Source of the DNA: JASSUD01 sp031963405 | Lineage (GTDB): Bacteria > Pseudomonadota > Gammaproteobacteria > Burkholderiales > Burkholderiaceae | Assembly (NCBI GenBank): GCA_031963405.1 | Contig: JASSUJ010000001.1 | Location: forward strand, 2,294,001-2,358,000 | Length of the DNA: 64,000 bases | Direction: 5' to 3' | Shown here: positions 16,555-25,150 of the stretch, piece by piece | Numbering within the stretch: the stretch's first letter is position 1 | How the letters are laid out: the number at the start of each line of letters is the position of its first letter | Made by a program: the position numbers and the translations under genes | Notes under the pieces: model-generated | The model's database searches: none | What the model saw: only the letters and a program-made list of their open reading frames with translations | What the model was told of the DNA's origin: nothing

Positions 16555-17477
16555 AAATTCTGCTTACAGGTCGGCACGGACAAGTTGGCTGGGAGCTGAT
16601 GCGCAGCCTTGCTGTGCTAGGTGAAGTGATTGGGTGCGACCGCACACAAGCTGATTTTTCTCAGCCAGAAGCCCTTATCAGCCTGGTGGAGAGAATTCGC
16701 CCGAATGTTATCGTGAATGCCGCCGCTTATACGGCTGTTGATCGAGCAGAAAGTGAGGAAGAGCTTGCCACTCGTATTAATGGAGAAGCCGTCGCTGCGT
16801 TGGCCAGTGCAGCACAACGCCAGCGAGCATTGCTGATTCACTATTCAACGGATTATGTATTTGATGGCACCAAGCTTGGTCAATACACCGAAGCAGATAC
16901 ACCTGCACCGCTCAATGCCTATGGACGCAGTAAACTGGCTGGAGAAAAGGAGATTCAAGCGGTAGATGGAGACTGGCTGATTCTTCGTACGAGTTGGGTT
17001 TATGCGAGCCGCGGCAAGAATTTTTTACGCACTATCTTGCGGCTTGCAGCTGAACGCGAAATGCTCCAAATCGTCAATGATCAAATGGGGACGCCTACCT
17101 CAGCTCGCCTAATTGCTGATATGACGGCGCATATTATCCGGCAAGCTACAGCCGAGCGTCAGACGGAAATTTTTACGAGTGGTACTTTTAACCTAACAGC
17201 CGCTGGTTCGACCAGTTGGCATGACTTCGCTGAAACGATTGTCAGATATGCTCGTACCTTGTTGCCTGAGGGCGCGCTAAAAGCGAAAGTAGTGCAACCC
17301 ATCTTAAGCAGCGCCTATGCAAGCCCTACCCAGCGGCCGCAGAAGGTTCATTTAGCGCAAGCAAAACTTATCGAGCGCTTTAATTTGCATGCGCCAGATT
17401 GGCGTGAATGTGTACGGTTAACGCTAGATGAGATGCTAAAAAATAACGAGAAAATATCCATGCCTGCTTCGGCTTGA
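16551..17477 (+). CDS. rmlD: dTDP-4-dehydrorhamnose reductase RmlD
   Basis: 308 residues. NADPH-binding ILLTGRHGQVGWEL at the N-terminus, VNAAAYTAVDRAESEE, STDYVFDG, and Y-x3-K in AYGRSKLAGE. It completes dTDP-L-rhamnose. It is the last gene of rmlBACD. A degraded copy with two deletions lies at 25231-25699, 7.7 kb downstream, so this locus was partly duplicated. Confidence 0.97.
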   Translation: MKILLTGRHGQVGWELMRSLAVLGEVIGCDRTQADFSQPEALISLVERIRPNVIVNAAAYTAVDRAESEEELATRINGEAVAALASAAQRQRALLIHYSTDYVFDGTKLGQYTEADTPAPLNAYGRSKLAGEKEIQAVDGDWLILRTSWVYASRGKNFLRTILRLAAEREMLQIVNDQMGTPTSARLIADMTAHIIRQATAERQTEIFTSGTFNLTAAGSTSWHDFAETIVRYARTLLPEGALKAKVVQPILSSAYASPTQRPQKVHLAQAKLIERFNLHAPDWRECVRLTLDEMLKNNEKISMPASA

Positions 17478-17485
17478 TTTATCCC

Positions 17486-17911
17486 TCAGCCGAAGAGCAG
17501 TGCAACCGCCGCTGCAACTGCAATCCCTACCAAAATACCTGCCGCAATTTCGATGCGAGTGTGCCCCATGCGCTCTCGTAATACTTGATAGTTTTTCGTC
17601 GAGATGGACAATTTATTGATTGCTGTAGCATGCTTGCCCACCTGGTGACGCAGGCTATTTGCATCCAGCATCACAATAAATGCAAGCGTGATAGCTACAC
17701 CGAAGGCTGGGCAATCAATCCCTTCTTTGAAAGCGATCAGCGCTGCCATGCTACTAGTGATTGCACTATGGTTACTAGGCAAGCCACCGTAGCCAATTAA
17801 ACCGAAAGCGAGCTTTCTTGCTTTAATGCTGTTGATCATAAATTTTATGCTCCCCGCTACTATCCAGGCCAAAAGAGGGGTTGCAATATAAGAAAAATCC
17901 ATCATCACCAT
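17486..17911 (-). CDS. Divergent PAP2-family membrane phosphatase (candidate polyprenyl-phosphoryl-5-phosphoribose phosphatase)
   Basis: About 141 residues from the ATG overlapping the UbiA-family stop codon (TAATG), which suggests translational coupling; ATGs at 17905 and 17902 are alternatives. It is of the YuiD/DUF212 divergent PAP2 type, with GYGGLPSNHSAITSSM near the N-terminus, GHTRIEIAAGILVG near the C-terminus, and four hydrophobic segments. In mycobacteria a PAP2 protein (Rv3807c) is encoded beside the DPPR synthase and is thought to dephosphorylate its product. Its coupling to the UbiA-family gene here makes that role a reasonable inference. Confidence 0.75.
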   Translation of the reverse strand: MVMMDFSYIATPLLAWIVAGSIKFMINSIKARKLAFGLIGYGGLPSNHSAITSSMAALIAFKEGIDCPAFGVAITLAFIVMLDANSLRHQVGKHATAINKLSISTKNYQVLRERMGHTRIEIAAGILVGIAVAAAVALLFG

Positions 17912-18816
17912 TATCCCTGTCCTGGCCAAAGTGCCCAGCCGCATGCAACGATCCACAACACCACCGTGAATAGCAATTGCCAGTCAGCCAGTAGCGCGTC
18001 TGTTGGCGACTCGCCCCCATCTATTTCTTCGACTACATACCAATAACGAAACAGGCCAAACAGCACTAGAGGAATGGTAATGACCAACTGTGGTTTGGTA
18101 GACATCACGAACATGCTGTAGAAAACTAAAGCACCCGTTGCAGACATTTCAGCATAACGATCCACCAGCGATATCGAGTATTTCCCCAGCACCTTACGGC
18201 CATCAGCGCCGCTCTGGCTTAGTTCCTGGCGCCGTTTCACGGCGGCTAGGTAAAGGGTGAGGCAAAGCGTAGTGACGAACATCCAAGCGGATACCGGCAC
18301 GGCCAAAGCTACGGCACCTGCGTAAACCCGGAGTACAAATCCAAGTGCAATGGTGAAGATATCTATCACTGGCTGGTGTTTCAGCACAAAAGTGTAGGCT
18401 AGGTTTAGGACTAGATAGGCAATGATCACTAGCATTACGTTGGGCATCAAGAACCAGCCCCAAACCAGTGTGGCATATAGCACAACCAGCATGACTAAGG
18501 CCGCCGAAACTGAGACGATGCCGGCTGCCAAGGGGCGAGTTTTAGATTTTTTCGGATGCTGGCGATCATGCTCGATATCGTGCATGTCGTTGATGATGTA
18601 AGTGGCCGATGAAGCTAAGCAGAACAGCAGCGTTGCGAGCAAGGCATGGCTAACTGCATCGGAATTCAGAAATTCCCCAGCAAAAACTAACGGAGCTAAG
18701 ACAAAGCCATTTTTAACCCATTGCTTGGGCCGTATCAGTTTAACCAGGCCATGTAATTGTCCTAGTGCTGAGCGGAGGTGTCCTAGTGCTGATCTGATTG
18801 CTGCGGTATCATCCAT
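17911..18816 (-). CDS. UbiA-family decaprenyl-phosphate phosphoribosyltransferase (DPPR synthase-like)
   Basis: 301 residues from the ATG at 18816. The longer frame to 18909 would overlap the divergent gtrA-like gene, so I reject it. RPKQWVKNGFVLAPLVF, YIINDMHDIEHDRQHP and KSKTRPLAAG match the signature of the UbiA branch that transfers 5-phosphoribose from PRPP to polyprenyl phosphate (Rv3806c type). About eight membrane segments follow. It is the first step of polyprenyl-phosphoryl-arabinose synthesis; the next enzymes are encoded on the opposite strand starting 41 bp away. Confidence 0.88.
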   Translation of the reverse strand: MDDTAAIRSALGHLRSALGQLHGLVKLIRPKQWVKNGFVLAPLVFAGEFLNSDAVSHALLATLLFCLASSATYIINDMHDIEHDRQHPKKSKTRPLAAGIVSVSAALVMLVVLYATLVWGWFLMPNVMLVIIAYLVLNLAYTFVLKHQPVIDIFTIALGFVLRVYAGAVALAVPVSAWMFVTTLCLTLYLAAVKRRQELSQSGADGRKVLGKYSISLVDRYAEMSATGALVFYSMFVMSTKPQLVITIPLVLFGLFRYWYVVEEIDGGESPTDALLADWQLLFTVVLWIVACGWALWPGQG

Positions 18817-18857
18817 AACTTTTTTGAGATTGACGTGATGACTAAAGGCTTTGCTCG

Positions 18858-19259
18858 ATGAAGCTGACAATAACATATGCAATTTTTGCATTAATCGCGA
18901 CAGCAGCAAATATTGGCTCCCAGGAGCTTGTCATGCGCGGTTATTCTGGGGCGTTTAATGTCTTAATCTCAATGGCCGTTGGCACTGGGGTGGGAATTAT
19001 AGTCAAGTACTTCCTCGACAAGCGTTATATTTTTCGCTTTCGCGCGCGTAATGCCGCGCACGATGGCCAGATCTTCGTCCTTTACACACTCATGGGGTTA
19101 GCGACGACAGTCATTTTCTGGGGATTTGAGTTCGGTTTTCACTATCTTTTTGCAAGCAAAGAGATGCGTTACCTGGGCGGCGTGATTGGCTTAGTGATTG
19201 GCTATCTGACTAAATATCATCTAGATAAGCGTTACGTTTTTCGCATGGAGAAGGCATGA
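18858..19259 (+). CDS. GtrA-family membrane protein
   Basis: 133 residues, four membrane segments, with two copies of a YFLDKRYIFRF-like motif (residues about 50-60 and YHLDKRYVFRM near 120). GtrA proteins are associated with polyprenyl-linked sugars; the mycobacterial relative Rv3789 sits next to dprE1. It overlaps the following dprE1-like gene by 4 bp (ATGA), so they form one operon. Confidence 0.9.
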   Translation: MKLTITYAIFALIATAANIGSQELVMRGYSGAFNVLISMAVGTGVGIIVKYFLDKRYIFRFRARNAAHDGQIFVLYTLMGLATTVIFWGFEFGFHYLFASKEMRYLGGVIGLVIGYLTKYHLDKRYVFRMEKA

Positions 19260-20563
19260 GACGCGTTTCCTCTTGGGGGCGGCTCAATGCTCACGCTCAC
19301 CACGTCGTTAGCTTAAATGAATCCGCTCAAGTAAAAAGTTTAATTGGCGACGGCCGTTATCCAGGTATAGCTCATGGTATGGGGCGTAGCTACGGTGATG
19401 TCTGCCTCAATCCTGATGGCGTGCTTTGGCTTACAACAGGGCTCGATCACCTCATTGCATTTGATGAGAGTACCGGGCGCCTGATCTGTGAGGCAGGCGT
19501 TTTGCTGCGAGATATTCAGCGCTTGATGATTTTGCGTGGCTGGATTTTGCCCGTTACCCCAGGCACCCAAATGATTACTGTCGGTGGCGCTATCGCCAAC
19601 GATGTGCATGGCAAAAACCATCATGTCCTTGGCTCGTTTGGCGATCACGTCCAATGGCTCAAACTGGTTCGCACCGATGGGGAAGTGATTGAGTGTGGGC
19701 CTCAACTTCAGCCAGATTGGTTCGCCGCCACTGTCGGCGGTTTAGGTTTGACGGGCGTCATTGTCGAAGTGGAAATTCAACTGCGCCGTGTCACTGGCCC
19801 TTGGTTGAATACTGAGACAATTCCTTATGCTAACCTCGATGAATTTTTCCGCTTGGCTGATGATGCTGAGTCCGACTGGGAGCATACGGTCTCATGGATA
19901 GATTGCCTATCGGGAGAGCGTGGGCGAGGACTTTTTATGCGTGCCAACCCAGCGAACATAATACAAGGACCCGGCCCGCAGCCAAAAAACCGCAAATTGA
20001 CTGTACCCTTTGTGCCGCCAATTTCATTAGTCAATCGATTGTCCTTACGTGCCTTTAATACTGCCTACTACCATCTCAAAAAATGGCGAGCTAAGCATGC
20101 CATTGCCCATTATGAGTCTTTCTTTTATCCGTTAGATAATCTTCTAGCGTGGAATCGGATGTATGGCCCAAAGGGTTTCTTCCAGTACCAAAGCGTGGTG
20201 CCTCGTGAAGTTGGACGAGACGCGGTGCAGGCTATGTTGCGTGAAATTGCAAAATCAGGCGATGGCTCCTTCTTGGCTGTCTTGAAGACTTTTGGCAATC
20301 GGCAGTCTGTTGGTATGTTGAGTTTTCCGCAGCCAGGGGTGACCTTGGCGCTCGATTTTCCCAATAGGGGAGAGCGGACGCTTAAACTTTTCGAAAACCT
20401 GGACGCTATTGTGCGCGAGGCGGGTGGGCGCATTTATCTGGCTAAAGACGCGCGCATGCCACGCGATCTTTTTGAAGCAGGCTATCCGCGTCTCACTGAG
20501 TTTCTGCCATACCGCGACCGGGGCATTAGCTCCGCACTATCACGCCGCTTAATAAGAAACTGA
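19256..20563 (+). CDS. dprE1: Decaprenylphosphoryl-beta-D-ribose oxidase (DprE1-like FAD enzyme)
   Basis: 435 residues. FAD-binding type 4 N-terminus (GMGRSYGDVCLN, residues about 41-52; TPGTQMITVGGAIANDVHGK, 101-120) and the DprE1-type C-terminal domain (SFLAVLKTFG, PGVTLALDFP, RIYLAKDAR). It oxidises the 2'-hydroxyl of polyprenyl-P-ribose, and with DprE2 gives polyprenyl-P-arabinose. By eye the catalytic Lys418 of the mycobacterial enzyme corresponds to Lys397. The benzothiazinone-target Cys387 corresponds to Ala365. Confidence 0.93.
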   Translation: MRRVSSWGRLNAHAHHVVSLNESAQVKSLIGDGRYPGIAHGMGRSYGDVCLNPDGVLWLTTGLDHLIAFDESTGRLICEAGVLLRDIQRLMILRGWILPVTPGTQMITVGGAIANDVHGKNHHVLGSFGDHVQWLKLVRTDGEVIECGPQLQPDWFAATVGGLGLTGVIVEVEIQLRRVTGPWLNTETIPYANLDEFFRLADDAESDWEHTVSWIDCLSGERGRGLFMRANPANIIQGPGPQPKNRKLTVPFVPPISLVNRLSLRAFNTAYYHLKKWRAKHAIAHYESFFYPLDNLLAWNRMYGPKGFFQYQSVVPREVGRDAVQAMLREIAKSGDGSFLAVLKTFGNRQSVGMLSFPQPGVTLALDFPNRGERTLKLFENLDAIVREAGGRIYLAKDARMPRDLFEAGYPRLTEFLPYRDRGISSALSRRLIRN

Positions 20564-20573
20564 GGAAACTGAA

Positions 20574-21335
20574 TTGAATAATAGATCTCTTTCGAAACGG
20601 ATTGTCATCATCGGTGCTACTTCGGCTATAGCCAAGCACTGTGCCAAATTGTGGATACAAGATAAAGCCGTGGATCTGGTACTGGTCGGGCGCGATGCCA
20701 GTCGGCTTGATCGGGTTGTAGCAGACCTTAAGGTGCGCAGTCCGCAATCAGATATTCGCGGGATGCAAGCGGATTTTCTCGATCCCAAAGCGATTCAGAT
20801 GACGGTCGATGCGATTGTTAGTCAGGGAAAAGTGGATATCGTTCTGATTGCTCATGGCTTGTTACCAGAGCAGAAGCGTTGCCAGGATGACCTGCAGATA
20901 TGTCGGGAAGCACTAGAGGTTAACGGGGTATCGCCTGTGTTGTATGCAGAAGCCTTTGCCAAGTATATGGCGCAAGTTGACCACGGAACGATTGCCTTTA
21001 TAGGCTCAGTCGCGGGCGACCGTGGCCGTAAATCCAATTACGTTTATGGTTCGGCAAAAGGGCTTGTGACGCGCTATGCCCAGGGCATGCAACATCGATT
21101 TGCAGGAACGGGGGTAAAGGTCATGTTGATTAAACCAGGCCCTACCGACACGCCAATGACGGCCCACCTAAAAAGCAATGGAATAAAACTAGCATCGGCA
21201 GAAGAAGTGGCAAGATTAATTGTCAATGCAGAAGAACACGCAAAAACGATAGTTTATGCCCCCAAAAAATGGAAGGTGATCATGCTCGTCATTCGACATC
21301 TACCTAACTTTATTTTTAATAAGCTGAATATATAA
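20574..21335 (+). CDS. dprE2: Decaprenylphosphoryl-2-keto-ribose reductase (DprE2-like SDR)
   Basis: 253 residues beginning at TTG with a good GAGGA site seven bases upstream. Short-chain dehydrogenase with IVIIGATSAIAKHCAK at the N-terminus, the active site IGSVAGDRG...YGSAKG (Tyr and Lys near 154 and 158) and KPGPTDTPMT. It reduces the keto intermediate made by DprE1. It lies 10 bp after dprE1. Confidence 0.92.
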   Translation: MNNRSLSKRIVIIGATSAIAKHCAKLWIQDKAVDLVLVGRDASRLDRVVADLKVRSPQSDIRGMQADFLDPKAIQMTVDAIVSQGKVDIVLIAHGLLPEQKRCQDDLQICREALEVNGVSPVLYAEAFAKYMAQVDHGTIAFIGSVAGDRGRKSNYVYGSAKGLVTRYAQGMQHRFAGTGVKVMLIKPGPTDTPMTAHLKSNGIKLASAEEVARLIVNAEEHAKTIVYAPKKWKVIMLVIRHLPNFIFNKLNI

Positions 21336-21354
21336 AAATTGAAAGGCTTAAGAA

Positions 21355-23208
21355 ATGTCTAGTCAAAGTGTAAAAAATTTATATGAAAAATGGGGCTTTC
21401 CAATTATTGGCGGCCTCTTATTTTTAATTATTTTTTATTATGCCTATTCCAAAATAAACCCAGATTATTACACGCTGCGAGATGATGGAATAATCACTTT
21501 AAGCCATGCAAAAAATTGGGTTGATTTTGGTTTTATCGGAGTAGGGCCTTCTGGTGAACGTATAGAAGGTTACTCGGCCCCCGTGCAATTTTTTATTTAT
21601 GCGCTTATATACCTGGTCACAGGCGCTGGATTTTCGGCCTACGTAAAAGCCCAAACCCTTATTTGTACATTTGCACTGGGTTTTATATTCACATTGTTTT
21701 TTAAAGAAAAAAAATATTCTTCTTTAATTGTCTCTGCCATCGCCGCATTGCTACTGACTCAAATGACCTCATTTATTCAGTGGCATGGCTCCGGTATGGA
21801 GAATGCAATTACCCATGTGCTTTTTGCATTAACCGCGTATCTCCTTTTTAAATTTGTACGCGATCGAGAAATAGATTTAAGACTGGCCTTTATTCCATTT
21901 CTTGCAAGCCTATCTCGGCTTGATGGGATTTATCATATATTCCCGCTGCTTCTGCTTTTTGCTATTTACTGGACGGTCTTTGAAAAAAATAAAAAAGGGT
22001 CGATTTTTTTAGCCCTTTCAATGCTTTTATGGCTTGCCTATAACGCATGGCGATTTTTTTATTTTGGTGACCTCAATCCAAATACGGCTTATGCACAAGA
22101 TATTTCTATTTCACAACGAATCATCTCTCAGCTCGGATTAGATCTATCTACGCTTAAATCTTCTGTTGTTTTATCGAGAACAATTCTTTCTGCACATGGT
22201 GGTTTTTATTTATTTTTACTCGTGCCACTTCTTAAATTTGTGCAATGGAAGAAAAATTATCGTTTCCTATTTGTAATTTCGCTATCAGTCATATTTACCG
22301 CCTGGTTTAATCCCTTTCTTTTTGGTCCAACAAGGCTTGATACGACAAGATCGACAACGCAAATGGCTTTTTTTGCTGTGCTCGCGATTATTTGCGTTGT
22401 TGATTCGCTGAACAAAGAAAAAGCGTGGCGGCGCCTGCTTTTTATTATCCCAGCTGCAATAACAATATATTGCATAGGTTACATTCCCCCATACAGTATG
22501 TGTTGCGGGATCAAGGCCTTTGATGCGACTCGTCAAGAGTTTGCCAAAATAGCCCATGAGGAAGACCTGCCTAGACCTACAATCTCAAACCCAGATCTTG
22601 GCGTAATGAGCTGGCATAAACAGTTCAATATTGTCGATTTAGGCATGCTCGGTTCTCAGATTATGGCAAAACTAAAAAATGGTCCTGCCATGGCCGACTA
22701 TTTCTTTGAATATGCTGCGCCTGACATGATTGAGAGTCATGGGGCTTGGTCTTGCCAATACCTTGAATCGATTTTTTCAGACCCACGCTTTAGGCAAATG
22801 TATGTGCCTGTTAGGGAGGAAATAGGGCATTCGAAATTTTGTGGCGAAAAAAACCTTCCCGTAGGAGTGTGGGTTCGAAAAGATATTCTTAAACATTCGA
22901 CCTCAGATGAAAGGCATTTAATTGATGCACTTCGCCTTAACTTAAGTACCGAGCGGCTGAAAAAAGAATTGGCAGTTTGTCAGTCAAACGCGAAGAAGAG
23001 TAATAGTTGCGTATACGTGGCGCGGACCGCTTATCGCTTCCTCCCAGAACTTCGTCAGTCTGGCAAGATTGAAGCACTGCTTGATATTTTTTCGACCAGT
23101 AAAACGAAAGAGTTTGATCAGTTCTTAATAACTGGCTTTCGCGATGTAAAGGCAAATGAAAAAGCCATTAAATACATTCAAGACAATCTCTTTTCAGATT
23201 CAAAATAA
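21355..23208 (+). CDS. GT-C type membrane glycosyltransferase, AftB-like candidate arabinofuranosyltransferase
   Basis: 617 residues. About ten to twelve hydrophobic segments fill residues 10-380, followed by a roughly 230-residue soluble tail. The first loop has LRDDGIITLSHAKN and GERIEGYSAPVQFF, matching the acidic-pair and EGY(T/S) pattern of GT-C enzymes of the AftB (Rv3805c) type. It closes the gtrA-dprE1-dprE2 operon, so the likely donor is polyprenyl-P-arabinose; the acceptor (O-antigen, core or pilin-like protein) is unknown. It is visibly more A+T-rich than its neighbours, which suggests acquisition. Confidence 0.75.
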   Translation: MSSQSVKNLYEKWGFPIIGGLLFLIIFYYAYSKINPDYYTLRDDGIITLSHAKNWVDFGFIGVGPSGERIEGYSAPVQFFIYALIYLVTGAGFSAYVKAQTLICTFALGFIFTLFFKEKKYSSLIVSAIAALLLTQMTSFIQWHGSGMENAITHVLFALTAYLLFKFVRDREIDLRLAFIPFLASLSRLDGIYHIFPLLLLFAIYWTVFEKNKKGSIFLALSMLLWLAYNAWRFFYFGDLNPNTAYAQDISISQRIISQLGLDLSTLKSSVVLSRTILSAHGGFYLFLLVPLLKFVQWKKNYRFLFVISLSVIFTAWFNPFLFGPTRLDTTRSTTQMAFFAVLAIICVVDSLNKEKAWRRLLFIIPAAITIYCIGYIPPYSMCCGIKAFDATRQEFAKIAHEEDLPRPTISNPDLGVMSWHKQFNIVDLGMLGSQIMAKLKNGPAMADYFFEYAAPDMIESHGAWSCQYLESIFSDPRFRQMYVPVREEIGHSKFCGEKNLPVGVWVRKDILKHSTSDERHLIDALRLNLSTERLKKELAVCQSNAKKSNSCVYVARTAYRFLPELRQSGKIEALLDIFSTSKTKEFDQFLITGFRDVKANEKAIKYIQDNLFSDSK

Positions 23209-23340
23209 CGACATAGCAATGAGAGAGCTGCCTAAATGGGATTCAAGTTTATGAAAACCAGACAATGGCAGCCAAAGCGAAATGCGCTTGTCTGGAAAGC
23301 TCGTTTTGAAATGACACCCAGCAATTGACTAGCACTTATT

Positions 23341-23436
23341 TCACCAATGCCTAACAGGCTGTGATTTGCGTTTTTGTCAAATGCTGGGCGGTGCTCGACA
23401 TCCTTAACTGCCTAGGTACATTCCGCTTCCTGCCTA
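23341..23436. repeat. One-armed family B element, copy B5, overlapping the end of the AbiEii gene
   Basis: TGCCTAACAGGCTGTGATTTGCG, TTTTTGTCAAATGCTGGGCGG, TGCTCGACATCC and GTACATTCCGCTTCCTGC are in family B order (pieces quoted: GGCTGTGATTTGCG, GTCAAATGCTGGGCGGTG); the right arm is missing. The stop codon and last residues of the gene on the other strand lie within it. The rest of the gap, 23209-23340, shows nothing recognisable. Confidence 0.75.
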
Positions 23437-24464
23437 ATTTCAGCCAATGCGCTGATATTCATCTTATTGATAGTTATTTCTAACGCGCGTAAGTGATCAA
23501 TAATCGTGTCAAAAAAGAGAGGACTGCCTATGAACATACCCGCATCAATCATCATCTGAAAATCTTCATGCAAGGCAGGCAGTGCCGTTTCGTTGGGTAA
23601 TAAACGCAATCGCCCCTCAAGACAAGCATCATAGTTAGCGTAGCTAGCGTTGTAGAAAACCTTTTTATGTTTGACGACATCAGCCAGCAAGCTCCGATCT
23701 CTCAATGCGTTTTGCCCGATTGCAAGACTCGCCAACATAGCTAAATCGTACCAATGACGCGACAGACGTTCGCTATTAGCTCGAAATTCGCCGCGCTGGC
23801 ATTCCACGTGTATCAGAGTAGCTTTTTCCCAAAACGTGCGCATAGGCGATAGCACCTTTACTTGAGCATGAGGAAAATCGAGTGCGGCGAGGTGTTTTGC
23901 AATATCTGGTTTTACCTCATGTTCTTCATTCGGTTCGGTAATATTTCGTCCGCCGAACTCGATCAGTACACTATGGCCAATGTAGCTACCCGCCGCCTCA
24001 AATACGGTTGGGTAATACACACGCAGCTGCTCGCCATCAACACTGACTGTAACTTTATAGCTGTCCGTGCTGAATTCAGCAGCAAGTTTTTTATGGAAAT
24101 GCGGCGCTATGACACGATGGACATGATCGCGCACAAAAAGCTTGAGTTCCTCACTAAATTTCTTCAGTCTGGTTTTTGATACATCCTTAGCAAACGGATC
24201 AAAAGCATCATCTAAGCCACGATAGTCGAGCGTGATATCCACGTCCTCAGAAAATCGAGCAATCGCCCCGAAAACTTTAGACAGCGAAGTGCCGCCTTTG
24301 AAAGCCATCGGCAGCCTATTAGGCATAGTAAACAGAGTCTGCAAAACCCAGCACACCCATACGTCTTTTTCAAGAATGCTAGGCGGGCGAGATAATTGTG
24401 CGGCAAGACCGCGTAAGACTTGAGAACGTTCGATAGAAGAAAGGTGTAAGAAAGACTCAGGCAT
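23412..24464 (-). CDS. AbiEii-family nucleotidyltransferase toxin
   Basis: 350 residues. AFKGGTSLSKVFGAIARFSEDVDI is the nucleotidyltransferase core (pieces: GGTSLSKVF, FSEDVDITLDY), followed by the DUF1814 body with FWEKATLIHVECQR. AbiEii toxins modify RNA, reported for tRNA acceptor ends, and act in phage abortive infection. It overlaps its antitoxin by 8 bp. The last seven residues and stop codon are encoded by a family B repeat, so the original C-terminus has been replaced or cut. Confidence 0.9.
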   Translation of the reverse strand: MPESFLHLSSIERSQVLRGLAAQLSRPPSILEKDVWVCWVLQTLFTMPNRLPMAFKGGTSLSKVFGAIARFSEDVDITLDYRGLDDAFDPFAKDVSKTRLKKFSEELKLFVRDHVHRVIAPHFHKKLAAEFSTDSYKVTVSVDGEQLRVYYPTVFEAAGSYIGHSVLIEFGGRNITEPNEEHEVKPDIAKHLAALDFPHAQVKVLSPMRTFWEKATLIHVECQRGEFRANSERLSRHWYDLAMLASLAIGQNALRDRSLLADVVKHKKVFYNASYANYDACLEGRLRLLPNETALPALHEDFQMMIDAGMFIGSPLFFDTIIDHLRALEITINKMNISALAEIRQEAECT

Positions 24465-25083
24465 GTAAACCTATGGTTCTTCTTCTATATTGGGACATGA
24501 CATTGCTCATCCAAGCAGGCATAGCACTGGTTGCCGATTTTAGTGCCTCGAATTCTTCTTTTGAGAGCTTATGTTGAATTTTCTCGATCAGGGATGGAGT
24601 GACTTCATTCTTGCCGAGATACCACATTGCAGCCAGGGCTAATCCGGCGGGTCGGCCTGCCAAAGCCAATTTGCGCTGACAAACATGCTGCAAACGGATT
24701 TCCTGCGCGCCTAGCTGAATCCGTCGGGACGGGCCGGATGTGGAAAATATTGTTTGAATGGGCGCTTGGGTCGTTAGCTCCAACTTGCGTGCAGCTTCTG
24801 CGCCATGAACTTGAACAATAGCGCCAGTCGTTTTGGCAATCGTTCTGACTACTTTCATCGGCTCCGGCATCACTTTACCTACGAAGCGGCTCACTTCAGG
24901 GCGCGTATAGACCCCGCGAGTAACTCGCTCAATGATTCCGGCCTTAACAAGCCTAGAAAGATTTTGATCGACAGACGCACGTGTACCGTATTCCAAGAGA
25001 ATGTTCGGGGTAAAAGGTTCTCCGCGCGGTATTCTGTCGATGCGCTGGCGAATCAATTTGACGGTTTTGATTGTTTTCTTCAT
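24457..25083 (-). CDS. AbiEi-type antitoxin (DUF6088 family)
   Basis: 208 residues. An N-terminal winged helix (FTPNILLEYGTRASVDQNLS, LVKAGIIERVTRGVYTRPE) is followed by a C-terminal domain of the AbiEi_4 type. In AbiE systems this protein neutralises the toxin without binding it stably (type IV) and represses the operon. It is upstream of and overlapping with the toxin gene. The pair sits at the right end of a segment bounded by rmlD and its decayed copy. Confidence 0.88.
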   Translation of the reverse strand: MKKTIKTVKLIRQRIDRIPRGEPFTPNILLEYGTRASVDQNLSRLVKAGIIERVTRGVYTRPEVSRFVGKVMPEPMKVVRTIAKTTGAIVQVHGAEAARKLELTTQAPIQTIFSTSGPSRRIQLGAQEIRLQHVCQRKLALAGRPAGLALAAMWYLGKNEVTPSLIEKIQHKLSKEEFEALKSATSAMPAWMSNVMSQYRRRTIGLHA

Positions 25084-25150
25084 GTAAGAAAATATACATG
25101 AATTTCTGACAAATTAAAAGAGTGGCTACTTTCCAGCTACCTCATTTCGT

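Noticed and set aside
18817..18909. N-terminal extension of the UbiA-family protein
   Set aside because: It would overlap the start of the divergent gtrA-like gene; the internal ATG at 18816 leaves a normal divergent promoter gap.
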